Assembly (NCBI RefSeq): GCF_003056055.1
Contig: NZ_PYFP01000003.1
Span: 62,001 to 126,000 of the forward strand
Direction of reading: 5' to 3'
Length of the DNA: 64,000 bases
Origin: Glaciimonas sp. PCH181
GTDB taxonomy: Bacteria > Pseudomonadota > Gammaproteobacteria > Burkholderiales > Burkholderiaceae_D
The notes under the pieces were generated by a model, which was given only the letters and a program-made list of their open reading frames with translations, did no database searches and was not told the DNA's origin. Each line of letters starts with the position of its first letter. The first letter of the stretch is position 1. Shown piece after piece: positions 47,079-56,945 of the stretch. Both the position numbers and the translations under genes were made by a program.

Positions 47079-47132
47079 ATTCAACTCCATTATTCTTGCT
47101 TAACATTTTTACTGAGTACATTGCTGAGTGCA

Positions 47133-47984
47133 TCATTGATAGCCGGGATGCCAGCGCAACCAATACCGCTCTAAACCACGCGCTAATATGTCTGCCAGTT
47201 TTCCCAACAATGCGTATAAAAGAATTCCCACCAGCACGACATCGGTCTGCAAGAATTCACGCGCATTCATCGTCATGTAACCAATCCCAGCCTGCGCAGA
47301 AATGGTCTCTGCAACAATCAGCAACACCCACACCAAGCCCAGAGAAAACCGTACGCCGACCAAAATCGATGGCAATGCGCCGGGCAGAATGACATCGCGA
47401 TATAACGGCCATCCCGACAAACCATAACTCTTAGCCATCTCAATCAGGCCTTTATCGACCGACCGGATACCATGAAAAGTATTCAGATAAATCGGAAAAA
47501 ACACGCCGATGGAGACCAGAAATAATTTCGACGATTCATCAATCCCAAACCACAAAATGACCAACGGAATCAAGGCCAGCGCAGGAATATTGCGGACCAT
47601 CTGAATAGTGGTATCCAACAACGTTTCAGCTGTCTTGAACGTTCCGGTCAACAAACCCAGCAACAAGCCGAAGCCACCGCCGACCACAAAGCCTGAAATG
47701 GCACGCCATGCACTGACCGATACGTGCTTCCACAACTCACCCGATAGCAGCAACGTCCACGCTGCCCGGGCGACGGCAAACGGCTCTGGCAAAATGCGGC
47801 TGGAAAGCCAACCTATGCGCGCCGCCAATTCCCACACTACGATTAACAATACCGGCACCAGCCAAGGCAACAAGCCTTGACGCCAGGCTGTGATATTTGC
47901 GCTGACGCTAACCCCGCGCAGCTTTGATGCTGCGGCTGCATTGGCTAACTTTGGCGTGCTTGATTGACTCACAATAGTCGTCAT
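47133..47984 (-). CDS. ssuC: Aliphatic sulfonate ABC transporter permease
   Basis: SsuC, 283 residues, inner membrane, about six helices after a polar N-terminus of 30 residues. Family marks are GFVVGGGFGLLLGLLTG, ALIPLVILWFGIDESSKLFLVSIGVFFPIYLNTFHGIRSVD, and the coupling loop LIEMAKSYGLSGWPLYRDVILPGALPSILVGVRFSLGLVWVLLIVAET. GAAGGAATAAAT precedes the ATG. Spacing of 54 bases to ssuB. Confidence 0.94.
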   Translation of the reverse strand: MTTIVSQSSTPKLANAAAASKLRGVSVSANITAWRQGLLPWLVPVLLIVVWELAARIGWLSSRILPEPFAVARAAWTLLLSGELWKHVSVSAWRAISGFVVGGGFGLLLGLLTGTFKTAETLLDTTIQMVRNIPALALIPLVILWFGIDESSKLFLVSIGVFFPIYLNTFHGIRSVDKGLIEMAKSYGLSGWPLYRDVILPGALPSILVGVRFSLGLVWVLLIVAETISAQAGIGYMTMNAREFLQTDVVLVGILLYALLGKLADILARGLERYWLRWHPGYQ

Positions 47985-48045
47985 ATTTATTCCTTCAATC
48001 CAACAAATGTTGGGTAATGCTTATTCCGTGGTGCGTAAACTATTT

Positions 48046-49197
48046 TTATCGGTTCACCGATGCGGTAGGCAGAATGTTATTTGCCATGATTTCGCCAAAT
48101 GGACCGCTCAATGAATGTGCACCATCTGCCGCGTGGCCTTTTCCTAGTAACGGAAATACCAACTCTGCGAAGCGATACGATTCTTCCAGATGCGGATAAC
48201 CGGACAGGATAAAAGTATCGATGCCAAGCGCTTCGTACTCTCGCATGCGCTCCACCACAGTAGCCGCATCGCCGACCAATGCCGTACCGGCACCGCCGCG
48301 TACTAATCCCACACCGGCCCATAAGTTTGGCGAGACTTCCAGATTGTCGCGACTGCCGCCGTGCAATGCCGCCATCCGCCGCTGACCTTCGGAATCCATT
48401 TTTGAGAATGCTTTTTGCGCGCGGGCAATTACATCGTCGTCGACATAACTGATCAATTCTTCCGCCGCTTTCCAGGCTGCTTCATTGGTCTCGCGCACGA
48501 TGACATGCAGACGAATGCCAAAACGCACGGTGCGACCAAATTTAGCGGCACGGGCGCGGATATCGGCAATTTTTGCCGCTACGGCTGCCGGTGGTTCACC
48601 CCAGGTCAGATAGACATCGACCTGCTCGGCAGCCAGTTCATGCGCAGGCTCCGACGAACCGCCGAAATAGAGCGGCGGATAGGGTTTTTGGACCGGCGGA
48701 TATAACGTTTTTGCGCCTTTTACGGTGATATGTTTGCCTTCGAAATCAAAGCCAGCATCGCCGCCCTCACCGGCCATTTCCGCACGCCAGACACGCAGAA
48801 ATTCATCCGAAATTTCGTAGCGTTCGCTATGCTCGGCAAACAGGCCATCAGCCTGTAATTCGCCCTGATCGCCGCCAGTTACGACGTTGATTAAAAGACG
48901 GCCGTTCGATAGGCGGTCAAAGGTCGATGCCATCCGCACCGCCAAACCTGGTGTGCTGAGACCGGGACGAATTGCTACCAGAAACTTAAGCTTTTGCGTT
49001 GCGCCGATCAGGCTTGATGCGACTACCCAGGCGTCTTCGCAAGAGCGTCCTGTTGGTAACAACACACCGTCATAACCCAGTGTATCGGCGGCCACGGCGA
49101 CCTGTTTCATGTAGTCGTAATTTACCGGACGTGCGCCTTGCGAGGTACCAAGATAACGGCTGTCGCCATGTGTGGGGATAAACCAAAAAACGTTCAT
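48046..49197 (-). CDS. ssuD: FMNH2-dependent alkanesulfonate monooxygenase
   Basis: SsuD, 383 residues (E. coli 381), a luciferase-fold enzyme that releases sulfite from alkanesulfonates with FMNH2 and O2. Start at ATG 49197, giving [18 protein letters not shown] as in homologues; the open frame extends nine codons further up without support. Other features are [54 protein letters not shown] (with the arginines and glycines of the flavin/sulfonate pocket) and [18 protein letters not shown]. SsuE supplies reduced flavin. Confidence 0.96.
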   Translation of the reverse strand: MNVFWFIPTHGDSRYLGTSQGARPVNYDYMKQVAVAADTLGYDGVLLPTGRSCEDAWVVASSLIGATQKLKFLVAIRPGLSTPGLAVRMASTFDRLSNGRLLINVVTGGDQGELQADGLFAEHSERYEISDEFLRVWRAEMAGEGGDAGFDFEGKHITVKGAKTLYPPVQKPYPPLYFGGSSEPAHELAAEQVDVYLTWGEPPAAVAAKIADIRARAAKFGRTVRFGIRLHVIVRETNEAAWKAAEELISYVDDDVIARAQKAFSKMDSEGQRRMAALHGGSRDNLEVSPNLWAGVGLVRGGAGTALVGDAATVVERMREYEALGIDTFILSGYPHLEESYRFAELVFPLLGKGHAADGAHSLSGPFGEIMANNILPTASVNR

Positions 49198-49276
49198 TAC
49201 AGAGTCCGTATTCACTATGTGCACTATGCGATTAAAAAAATGACTTATTGCGCTTTAGTTGCGACTTATTTGCGAC

Positions 49277-50308
49277 CTATTTTCTTGCCTGCACCGTTCT
49301 TGCTGGCTGCCAGACGATGTCAGCGACCTTGACCGCTTTCGGAATCAAACCGATTTCTTTAAAACTATCAGCAACCCGCTGTTGATCCGTGGTCATCGTG
49401 GCGTTCAATACCGTGGTCGGCGAAGGACTGGGACGCCGCGCTAAAAACAGATGCACCGTCGCCAGATTCAAACCGCTAAGATCAGAAATTAACTGCGCAA
49501 CTTCTTTCCGATTTTGCTGGACGTATAGATCGGCTTTGGTCAACTCATCCAACAGCGTCAGCACTGTGTTGGGATAAGTCTGCGTAAAACTGCGTGATGC
49601 CAGATAGAAAGAATTATTGTTGGTCAGCGTTTTTCCAGTCGTCAGTACCCGCGGCTTCAGCGCTAGTTCGGCAGCGCCGTAATACGGGTCCCAAATCGCC
49701 CAAGCATCCACACTTCCGCGCTCAAACGCTGCCCGCGCATCTGCTGGGGCCAGATAAATCGGTTGAATATCGGTCCATGCCAAACCGGCTTTCTTGACTG
49801 CCTGCACCAAAAGAAAATGGGCGCTTGAGCCTTTCTGCAATGCGACCTTTTTACCTTTTAAATCGGCAAGTGTTTTGATCGTAGAATCGGCCTGCACAAG
49901 GATCGCCGAGCTCTCCGGTTTTGGTGGCTCTGCGCCGACATACAGCAAGTCTTTATTCGCGGCCTGTGCAAACACTGGCGGGCTATCGCCGGTCAATCCA
50001 AAATCTAGACTTCCGACCGATAACGCTTCCAGCAATTGCGGACCGGCAGGAAATTCCAGCCAGACGATTTTGCTATTCTTAAAACGTTGCTCCAGCGTAT
50101 TGCGTTGTTTCAAAATGACGAGATTGACAGCGCTTTTCTGAAAGCCGATACGGATTTGCTCCGGCTCTTTTTTATCATCGGCGGCCTGCGCTTGCCCGAC
50201 AGCGGAAGGAAGTACCGCTGCAATGGCCAGCAAGCCAAAAAAGCCTAGCGCCGCAGAACGTAGAAAATGTCGGCGGCGAAGGGGATTGAGGACTGACGAA
50301 ATAAACAT
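49277..50308 (-). CDS. ssuA: Sulfonate ABC transporter substrate-binding protein, copy 1
   Basis: A 343-residue periplasmic SsuA-type protein. The leader RRRHFLRSAALGFFGLLAIAAVLPSAVGQAQA has twin arginines and a long hydrophobic core, cleaved near residue 42. The mature fold has IRIGFQKSAVNLVILK, FPAGPQLLEALSVGSLDFGLTGDSPPVFAQAA, LKGKKVALQKGSSAHFLLVQA and YLAPADARAAFERGSVDAWAIWDPYYGAAE. It follows a second SsuA by 12 bases. The two differ clearly, suggesting different sulfonates or sulfate esters. Confidence 0.92.
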   Translation of the reverse strand: MFISSVLNPLRRRHFLRSAALGFFGLLAIAAVLPSAVGQAQAADDKKEPEQIRIGFQKSAVNLVILKQRNTLEQRFKNSKIVWLEFPAGPQLLEALSVGSLDFGLTGDSPPVFAQAANKDLLYVGAEPPKPESSAILVQADSTIKTLADLKGKKVALQKGSSAHFLLVQAVKKAGLAWTDIQPIYLAPADARAAFERGSVDAWAIWDPYYGAAELALKPRVLTTGKTLTNNNSFYLASRSFTQTYPNTVLTLLDELTKADLYVQQNRKEVAQLISDLSGLNLATVHLFLARRPSPSPTTVLNATMTTDQQRVADSFKEIGLIPKAVKVADIVWQPARTVQARK

Positions 50309-50320
50309 CGCGGCGTCGCC

Positions 50321-51316
50321 TTAAACTTTAGGCGTTGGCACAGCCAACACCGCATCACGCGTGGAGATTTTTTTCGGAATCAATTTGAGTTCGAAAAAGG
50401 TATCGGCAATTTTTTGTTGCTCATCCAAAACCTTGCTGTCGACAGGCTTATAGATGTGCGCGTAATTCTTCAAACCAATTTCAATAATGTCTTTATCCAA
50501 GCCCTGTATCGGTGCCAACTGGGCTGCGGCTTCTTTCAAATTGGCGCGGATCCATTGGCCTTCTTTACTGACTTCGTCCAGGATCGCGGCAATGATGGCA
50601 GGATTTTTTTCTGCGTATTTGCGTGCGCTTAAAAAGAATTGATGATGATTGACAACCCCAACACCACTGGCCAAAACACGGGCGTTAAGCTGCTTGATGG
50701 CGGCGGTTTGGAACGGATCCCAAATAGCCCACGCATCGACCGCGCCACGTTCAAATGCTGCACGCGCATCGACAGGAGCAAGGTATATCGGCTGGAAATC
50801 TGTGTAAGCGATGCCTGCTTTTTTCAATATGCTGATCACCAGCCAATGGACATCTGATCCCTTATTAAAGGCGATCTTTTTGCCCTTCAATTCCGCGATG
50901 GTTTTTATCGGCGAATTATGTTGAACCAGCAAACTTTCCGCTAACGGTGTCGGAATTTCATAGCCGCTATAGACAAAATCAGCACCCGCAGCTTGTGCAA
51001 CAATCGGTGGCGCTTCGCCGACATAGCCAAAATCAACTGAGCCGACATTCAACGCTTCGAGCAATTGCGGACCAGCGGAAAACTCAGCCCATTTGACTTC
51101 AATACCTTGTGGGGCCAGACGTTTTTCCAAAGTGCCATGTGCTTTCAACAGAACTAAGGTGCTAGCAGCTTTCTGATAACCGATACGTAATTCCTGCTTG
51201 CCTTGCGCCAGCGCCAACGGCGAAATCAAAGGTGTCAGCACGCCGACGGCAGCGGCGGCAGATAACATCGCCAGCGCATGGCGACGTGTATGGATTTTGT
51301 GATTGATTTTGGTCAT
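50321..51316 (-). CDS. ssuA: Sulfonate ABC transporter substrate-binding protein, copy 2
   Basis: A 331-residue SsuA with leader HTRRHALAMLSAAAAVGVLTPLISPLALAQG, cleaved near residue 38. It has the same architecture as copy 1: LRIGYQKAASTLVLLKAHGTLEKRL, FSAGPQLLEALNVGSVDFGYVGEAPPIVAQAAG, LKGKKIAFNKGSDVHWLVISIL and YLAPVDARAAFERGAVDAWAIWDPFQTAAI. AGGACG precedes the ATG. The pair shares one SsuBC permease complex as far as the window shows. Confidence 0.93.
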   Translation of the reverse strand: MTKINHKIHTRRHALAMLSAAAAVGVLTPLISPLALAQGKQELRIGYQKAASTLVLLKAHGTLEKRLAPQGIEVKWAEFSAGPQLLEALNVGSVDFGYVGEAPPIVAQAAGADFVYSGYEIPTPLAESLLVQHNSPIKTIAELKGKKIAFNKGSDVHWLVISILKKAGIAYTDFQPIYLAPVDARAAFERGAVDAWAIWDPFQTAAIKQLNARVLASGVGVVNHHQFFLSARKYAEKNPAIIAAILDEVSKEGQWIRANLKEAAAQLAPIQGLDKDIIEIGLKNYAHIYKPVDSKVLDEQQKIADTFFELKLIPKKISTRDAVLAVPTPKV

Positions 51317-51373
51317 GACATCGTCCTGTTTCTACATTTTGGAAAAACACTCCCCCGCCACGATCATTCGCAG

Positions 51374-51398
51374 TTTTTTTTGCATCGCTATTCGATGC
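51374..51398. promoter_or_regulatory. T-tract and GCATCG hairpin upstream of ssuA
   Basis: T8 is followed by GCATCG-CTATT-CGATGC, a perfect 6-bp stem, in the 159-base gap between ssuE and ssuA. The TTTTTTGCAT part matches the repeat before cysT. It could be an operator, or an attenuating hairpin in the leader of ssuA. Confidence 0.45.
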
Positions 51399-51475
51399 GT
51401 CGGGGAAGACTTTTAATAGGGGTAAAGCACACTGTGGCAATGCTGATATAACTCCGGCATCCCGGCGCTACGTCG

Positions 51476-52066
51476 TTAGACGCTACATCGAATTTGGGAA
51501 AACGGAATCTCCGTAAAACTCTTTTGATTCAACTGCTGTAACGCTATTAGTCCGGCGGATAACTGATCAACGCCTTCATTGATGCGGGTGACAATTTCCG
51601 GTGCCAGCACCAGACCGCCCTCTTCCGTCCATACAACTTGTGCTTCAGTGGCATAAATACTTTGCAATACATGCTTTGGTCCCAGCGATGACAATACCGG
51701 GCGCAACGCATAATCCAGCGCCAGCATGTGTGACTGACCGCCGCCGGTGGCCAATGGCAACACCAATTTATCCTGCAAGCCAAACTGCGGCAGCAAATCC
51801 AAAAACGCCTTCAATGCACCGCTATAAGCCGCCTTATATACCGGCGTGGATATAACAACTGCGCTTGCGGCAGCGACTTGTGCCAGCGCCGTTTGAATCT
51901 GTGCGTTCCCGAAATCGGCCCGTAAGACTGCATCGCCAGGCAAATCACGTACATCCAGCTTGGTATAACGATGACCTAATAAGGCCAGTCTTTCGCCGAT
52001 ATGATGCAATACACGCGTAGAGCGGGACGGTGCCGAAGGGCTGCCGGCCAATAACAGGATAGTCAT
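51476..52066 (-). CDS. ssuE: NADPH-dependent FMN reductase
   Basis: SsuE, 196 residues (E. coli 191), a flavodoxin-fold reductase that supplies FMNH2 to SsuD. It opens with ILLLAGSPSAPSRSTRVLHHIGERL, has the ISTPVYKAAYSGALKAFLDLLPQFGLQDKLVLPLATGGGQSHMLALDYALRPVL core, and ends in a short helical tail. The YKAAYSG region is the tetramer-interface helix known from SsuE. It lies between sbp and the ssuA genes on the same strand. Confidence 0.95.
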   Translation of the reverse strand: MTILLLAGSPSAPSRSTRVLHHIGERLALLGHRYTKLDVRDLPGDAVLRADFGNAQIQTALAQVAAASAVVISTPVYKAAYSGALKAFLDLLPQFGLQDKLVLPLATGGGQSHMLALDYALRPVLSSLGPKHVLQSIYATEAQVVWTEEGGLVLAPEIVTRINEGVDQLSAGLIALQQLNQKSFTEIPFSQIRCSV

Positions 52067-52155
52067 TAATCGTTCTTTTTAGATGATGTTCTGTAACCTC
52101 AGACGCACGCCGTCATTGGCATGCGTCCGTATTCAGGTCAATAAAATGCTGATGC

Positions 52156-53178
52156 TTATTTAGCGCCGGGTTGGTAAATCTGATCAAAAACACCGCCGTC
52201 GCTAAAGTGGGTTTTTTGCGCCTTTTGCCAGCCGCCGAATACCGTATCGATATTGAATAAATTCAGCTTCGGAAACCGCGATGCATATTTGGCAGCGACC
52301 TTAGGATCAGTCGGGCGATAGAAGTTATGGGCAGCGATTTCCTGACCTTCTGGCGAATATAAATATTGCAGATAAGCTTCAGCGATCTTGCGGGTGCCAC
52401 GTTTGTCGACTACTTTATCGACGACGGCAACCGGCGGTTCTGCCAGAATGCTGCTCGATGGGAATACAACATCGAATTTATCTTTACCAAATTCTGCCTG
52501 TACCAGATAGGCTTCGTTTTCCCATGACAGCAATACGTCGCCTACGCCGCGCTCAGCAAAAGTAACTGTTGATCCGCGTGCGCCGGAATCCAGCACAGGA
52601 ACGTTTTTATACACACGGCTGATAAAGTCACGGGCTTTGGCATCGTCGTTGTTGTTCTTTTTGAGAGCATAGCCATAAGCGGCTAAGTAAGCCCAACGTG
52701 CACCGCCAGAAGTTTTTGGATTGGCAACGATGACCGATACGCCAGGCTTGGCGATGTCATCCCAATCTTTAATCCCTTTAGGATTACCCTTGCGCACCAG
52801 CAGCACAATTGTGGAGGTATAAGGCGTGCTGTTATGCGCCAGACGCTTTTGCCAATCCGCTGGAAGGAGTTTTCCTTTGGCGGCAATTTCATCAATATCG
52901 TAAGCCAGTGCCAGTGTCACAACATCCGCATCCAGACCATCAATCACCGAACGACCTTGTTTGCCTGAACCACCGTGGGAAGCTTTGATGGTAACGTTAT
53001 CGCCGGTCTTATCTTTCCAGTATTTGGCAAAGGCCTTGTTATATTCCTGATATAGCTCGCGCGTCGGATCGTACGATACATTCAATATCGAAAAATCTGC
53101 TGCACGCGCAATCGGCGCGATGCCAATCTGTGCAACTAGTGCAATGGTGAGGACGGAACGGACGACTTGTTTCAACAT
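52156..53178 (-). CDS. sbp: Sulfate-binding periplasmic protein
   Basis: A 340-residue Sbp/CysP-type protein with a Sec leader cleaved near IARAADF (about residue 26). The mature chain has [69 protein letters not shown] and [10 protein letters not shown], the typical sulfate-binding pattern with the conserved serines and glycines. It serves CysTWA at 40-43 kb, ten genes away, an unusual separation. A 31-bp hairpin lies in its leader. Confidence 0.95.
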   Translation of the reverse strand: MLKQVVRSVLTIALVAQIGIAPIARAADFSILNVSYDPTRELYQEYNKAFAKYWKDKTGDNVTIKASHGGSGKQGRSVIDGLDADVVTLALAYDIDEIAAKGKLLPADWQKRLAHNSTPYTSTIVLLVRKGNPKGIKDWDDIAKPGVSVIVANPKTSGGARWAYLAAYGYALKKNNNDDAKARDFISRVYKNVPVLDSGARGSTVTFAERGVGDVLLSWENEAYLVQAEFGKDKFDVVFPSSSILAEPPVAVVDKVVDKRGTRKIAEAYLQYLYSPEGQEIAAHNFYRPTDPKVAAKYASRFPKLNLFNIDTVFGGWQKAQKTHFSDGGVFDQIYQPGAK

Positions 53179-53205
53179 GATCTGCTTTCCCTTAAGAGCG
53201 TTATC

Positions 53206-53280
53206 AGAGCTTCCTCAAAATCGCCTCAGCAGCGCGCTGGACCATGCATCACGCGGCTGAGGCGATTTTGCGGAAGTTCT
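53206..53280. repeat. Long inverted repeat in the sbp 5' region
   Basis: Arms at 53206-53236 and 53250-53280 match at 27 of 31 positions around a 13-base loop containing ATGCAT. It starts 28 bases before the sbp ATG. No T-tract follows in either direction, so it is not a standard terminator. Possible roles are mRNA stabiliser, translational control, or a small palindromic mobile sequence. Confidence 0.75.
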
Positions 53281-53408
53281 GTTTTATGTTTTGGAGAAGA
53301 CAGAATAATCAGACGGAGAAAAAAAAAGAACGAATTCTTTCTTCTCTCGTTATGCGGAAAACAGATAAGCATGGACAAGCGCGATGAATAAGGGACCGCT
53401 GTTTCTCA

Positions 53409-53927
53409 TCAAAAGTGGAATAAGGGATACAAAATCACACCCCAGGTCGCTACGGCCAGAATGCTGGTCAACAATACCGCCGCGCTGCCAAAGTCCTTGG
53501 CATTTTTTGATAAGGGATTGCGCTCCAGCGACACCCGGTCTACTACGGCCTCGATAGCCGAGTTAATAAGCTCGATAATAATGATCCAGACCAGAACCGC
53601 GATGAGCAGCAATTTTTGTAGCGGCGAGACCGGTAAGAAAAACGCAATGATGATGCCGGGAATGACGACCATTAATTCTTGCCGAAACGCGTGCTCGTTC
53701 TTCCACGCCGATTGCAGACCATCCATTGAATAAAATAGCGCCGAAAAAAGGCGCTTGAAACCGCTGGTACTTTTGAATTGACTGATGGGCTGAGGCTGAG
53801 GCTCGGGCTGAGTTTGAGGCTGAATCGGCGATTCTGATGTTGGTGGTATTTGCGGCGACTGTTCTGGCTTTGCCGTCTCTGAGGATGATGATGGCGGTGA
53901 TGTTGGCGTTTGCGGTTTTTGGCTCAT
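53409..53927 (-). CDS. dgkA: Diacylglycerol kinase
   Basis: A 172-residue DgkA-type membrane enzyme that phosphorylates diacylglycerol. The core (about 55-172) has SMDGLQSAWKNEHAFRQEL with the catalytic glutamate region, three hydrophobic helices, ELINSAIEAVVDRVSLERNPLSKNAKDFGSAAVLL and a short tail. The first 50 residues are a low-complexity Pro/Gln/Ser tail that E. coli DgkA (122 residues) lacks. It is cytoplasmic by topology. Function of the tail is unknown. Confidence 0.92.
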   Translation of the reverse strand: MSQKPQTPTSPPSSSSETAKPEQSPQIPPTSESPIQPQTQPEPQPQPISQFKSTSGFKRLFSALFYSMDGLQSAWKNEHAFRQELMVVIPGIIIAFFLPVSPLQKLLLIAVLVWIIIIELINSAIEAVVDRVSLERNPLSKNAKDFGSAAVLLTSILAVATWGVILYPLFHF

Positions 53928-54257
53928 GCTGAACTTCTCTTTGAATCAAGTTTGCGATAGAGACTGATAGGTCGGCTTTTGCTTACATCATTGCTTACGG
54001 TAGAGCTTACTTTGTGTGCCGATGGATTTTAACAGCCTCTCTTGATCGAAATACGGCCATCTCTCAGATTCTGCGGGCATCGAACGAATAGTGCCTATGT
54101 AAAAGGTTACTTCAGCGCATTTATGTAAATGTCGCCTCAATTGCGATGACATGTTGCTAATTGCACGTTATCCGTCGAATAGGATTTCTCAATTTCACAT
54201 TGTGATATAAGATGACGACTTATGCACCGCTAAACTCGACAGAAATTAGACATTCCG
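53928..54257. other. Intergenic region dgkA / iclR-type gene
   Basis: 330 bases between two divergent genes, holding their promoters by position. No operator palindrome, RNA motif or terminator was recognised. Confidence 0.4.
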
Positions 54258-55052
54258 ATGAAACCTGTTTCCTCCGACGACCCCGGCAAGACCTCGATTC
54301 AAGTCATAGAACGCATGATTTCCTTGTTGGACACGCTTGCCCGCTATCCCGATCCAGTAAGTTTGAAAGAATTATCGGCCGCCACCAGTTTGCATCCATC
54401 CACCGCACATCGCATCCTCAACGATCTGGTCCTGAAGCGTTTTGTAGATCGCTCTGAACCGGGTACTTATCGACTAGGCATGCGCCTGCTGGAACTAGGT
54501 AACGTGGTCAAAAGCCGCCTTAACGTACGCGAAGCTGCGTTGGACTTCATGCGCTTGTTGCACCGCAAAACCAATCAAACCGTGAATCTGTCAGTGCGCC
54601 AAAGCGACGAGATTGTGTATATCGACCGCGCATTTTCCGAGCGTTCCGGGATGCAGGTGGTCCGCGCTATCGGTGGTCGTGCACCCTTGCATCTGACCTC
54701 GACCGGCAAGCTTTTTTTGTCGATTGACGATCCAAAAATGGTCCGCGCTTACGCCACCCGCACTGGGCTGGCGGGTCATAACAAGAATTCCATCACCGAT
54801 TTGAGTAAGCTGGAACGCGAGTTAAGTCTGGTCCGTGCGCTGGGTTATGCGCGTGATAACGAAGAACTGGAATTAGGTGTGCGCTGCATGGCTGCGGGCA
54901 TTCGCGACGATTCTGGCAAATTGATTGCGGGTCTGTCAATTTCTGCCCCAGCGGATCGTTTGCAGGAAGAATGGGTCGACGATTTGGTCACTACGGCGCA
55001 ACAGATTTCAGTGGTATTGGGCTATGTGGCGCAACCGCAGGAAGTCAGCTAA
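54258..55052 (+). CDS. IclR-family transcriptional regulator
   Basis: A 264-residue regulator. The winged helix is SIQVIERMISLLDTLARYPDPVSLKELSAATSLHPSTAHRILNDLVLKRFVDRSEPGTYRLG (about 14-75). The GAF-like effector domain has LHLTSTGKLFLS and CMAAGIRDDSGKLIAGLSISAP, typical of IclR. Target genes are not evident; neighbours are housekeeping transporters. Its third-position base use is unremarkable (33 of the last 54 codons end in G or T), which makes it a useful control for the skew near the palindromic elements. Confidence 0.92.
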   Translation: MKPVSSDDPGKTSIQVIERMISLLDTLARYPDPVSLKELSAATSLHPSTAHRILNDLVLKRFVDRSEPGTYRLGMRLLELGNVVKSRLNVREAALDFMRLLHRKTNQTVNLSVRQSDEIVYIDRAFSERSGMQVVRAIGGRAPLHLTSTGKLFLSIDDPKMVRAYATRTGLAGHNKNSITDLSKLERELSLVRALGYARDNEELELGVRCMAAGIRDDSGKLIAGLSISAPADRLQEEWVDDLVTTAQQISVVLGYVAQPQEVS

Positions 55053-55103
55053 GCCATCAGGATCGATGGTTGCGGTGAAAAGTATTGCCGCTACGATCTC
55101 CGC

Positions 55104-55143
55104 ATGAAAAACGCCCTTTGGACCAAAGTGATGCCAAAGGGCG
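55104..55143 (-). terminator. Rho-independent terminator
   Basis: CGCCCTTTGG and CCAAAGGGCG pair perfectly (10 bp) around 12 bases; on the minus strand the stem is followed by T5. It lies 39 bases after the antiporter stop and also faces the convergent IclR gene. Confidence 0.88.
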
Positions 55144-55181
55144 CTATCAGTATCAGCTGATATCAATCAGACGGAGCAGAA

Positions 55182-56945
55182 TTAATGTTTTTCGTCCGGC
55201 AGCTCATCCAGTGTTTCAAACAACGCAATCTGCAATTTCGAATGCAGCTTCACAAAGCGCTGCCACAACAATAAAGCCAATCCCGCTGCAGCCACCAATA
55301 CCAGAATCAGTAAATTGATAGGCGGCAAAATGCTGCTGCTCAAAATCACAATCAACAATATGATGCCGATGATGGACAACACCGGAATCACCTCTGAAAT
55401 CACGCGCCGCACGCCTTTAGTATGCAAGCCAGCGTGCTCGGGCCGCACTGCCATTTCGGCCAATAGCATACTAAGCGCCTGTAATTTACGATAAGTCGCT
55501 ATCAAAAATGGCAGGGAAATCAGCAAAGCTCCGCCCCAAACCACGGCTTTTTGAATCTGCACATCGACAATCCAGCCCGACATTGCGCTACCCAGCGTAT
55601 CGGAAAAATAACCGCCGATCACAAAAATCGCGGCTACCATCGCCACATTCACCATTACTTGCAACAGAATGCGCCGGATGATTTTTGATAACTGAGCGCG
55701 GTCCCCTTGCGGTTGCAGACTTTCGAGCCAGGTGGAGTACATACTGAACACAGACGACAATTTGCCAGGCATCGACTTCGCCAGACGGCTTGATAGCGGA
55801 TCGGCCAGCTTGATCAGATAAGGCGTCAACAAGGTCGTAATGACAGATACAGCAACCACTGTCGGATACAGGAAATCACTCGTGACCTTGAGACTAACGC
55901 CGAGCGCCGCGATGATGAACGAGAATTCGCCGATCTGCGCCAAACCCATGCCAACCCGCATCGATGTCCGACCGCTGTGACCTGACAAAAACGTGGCAAG
56001 GCCACAGCTGAGCAGCTTGCCCAATACCACGGCAATCGTAATCACCAAAATAGGCAACCAATACTTCATCAATACCGTTGGATTGACCAGCAAGCCGATG
56101 GCGACAAAGAAAATCGCACTAAACATGTCGCGGATCGGTTCGATCAGGCGCTCAATCTGATGCAAGTGACGCGATTCTGCCATCACTGCGCCAATAATGA
56201 AGGCACCCAGCGCGACGCTGTAATTGAGCTTCATCACTAACAAGCAAAAGCCAAAACACAGACCCAACACGGTAATCAGGAAAACTTCTTTATTTTTGAA
56301 TTTGCCAACATAGGCTAGCAAACGCGGCACGATCAAAATACCCAATACCAACGCCACGATCATAAACAGCAATAAACGTCCGACCGTAGAGGCGACATCC
56401 ACTGCATTTACCGAACCGGTCGTAGCAATACCAGATAACAAGGCAATCATGCCGATTGCCAGAATATCTTCGATGATCAAAATACCGAAAATCAACTGAG
56501 CAAATTTCTCCTGCTTCATTCCCAGCTCGCTAAGCGCCTTGACGATGATCGTGGTGGAAGAGACGGCCAGCATCGCACCGAGGAAAACCGCATCCATGGT
56601 CTTCCATCCAAAATACATACCAATTTGATAACCGATCCACAACATCACCGTAATTTCTGCTAACGCGGCTAAAAACGCGGTCGCACCGACTTTACTAAGT
56701 TTTTTGAGACTGAATTCAAGCCCTAATGAAAAGAGTAAAAAAATGACTCCCAGCTCTGAGAGGATATGAATCGAATGCTCATCGGCGATTAATTGAAATG
56801 GTGGCGTGTATGGGCCAATAATGACACCGGCGACGATATAACCCAGTACTACCGGTTGCTTGAACCGATTAAATACCACCGTCACCACTCCAGCGATCAG
56901 CATGATCACTGCCAGGTCCTGAATGAACAACTCTACTGCAGGCAT
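55182..56945 (-). CDS. CPA2-family K+/H+ antiporter (Kef/YbaL-like)
   Basis: A 587-residue membrane protein. The first 390 residues form the CPA2 exchanger fold (VVLGYIVAGVIIGPYTPPF, SLGLEFSLKKL, AVSSTTIIVKALSELGM, GLAQIGEFSFIIAALG). In place of the cytosolic TrkA-N (RCK) domain of KefB/KefC, the C-terminal part has about four more hydrophobic segments (about 430-570), so direct NAD/glutathione gating is unlikely. AAGGAAAA precedes the ATG. Likely a monovalent cation/proton exchanger. Confidence 0.88.
   Translation of the reverse strand: MPAVELFIQDLAVIMLIAGVVTVVFNRFKQPVVLGYIVAGVIIGPYTPPFQLIADEHSIHILSELGVIFLLFSLGLEFSLKKLSKVGATAFLAALAEITVMLWIGYQIGMYFGWKTMDAVFLGAMLAVSSTTIIVKALSELGMKQEKFAQLIFGILIIEDILAIGMIALLSGIATTGSVNAVDVASTVGRLLLFMIVALVLGILIVPRLLAYVGKFKNKEVFLITVLGLCFGFCLLVMKLNYSVALGAFIIGAVMAESRHLHQIERLIEPIRDMFSAIFFVAIGLLVNPTVLMKYWLPILVITIAVVLGKLLSCGLATFLSGHSGRTSMRVGMGLAQIGEFSFIIAALGVSLKVTSDFLYPTVVAVSVITTLLTPYLIKLADPLSSRLAKSMPGKLSSVFSMYSTWLESLQPQGDRAQLSKIIRRILLQVMVNVAMVAAIFVIGGYFSDTLGSAMSGWIVDVQIQKAVVWGGALLISLPFLIATYRKLQALSMLLAEMAVRPEHAGLHTKGVRRVISEVIPVLSIIGIILLIVILSSSILPPINLLILVLVAAAGLALLLWQRFVKLHSKLQIALFETLDELPDEKH

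Noticed and set aside
53206..53280. Reading the sbp-leader hairpin as a rho-independent terminator
   Set aside because: No T-tract follows on either strand, and it lies between a promoter region and the gene it would switch off.
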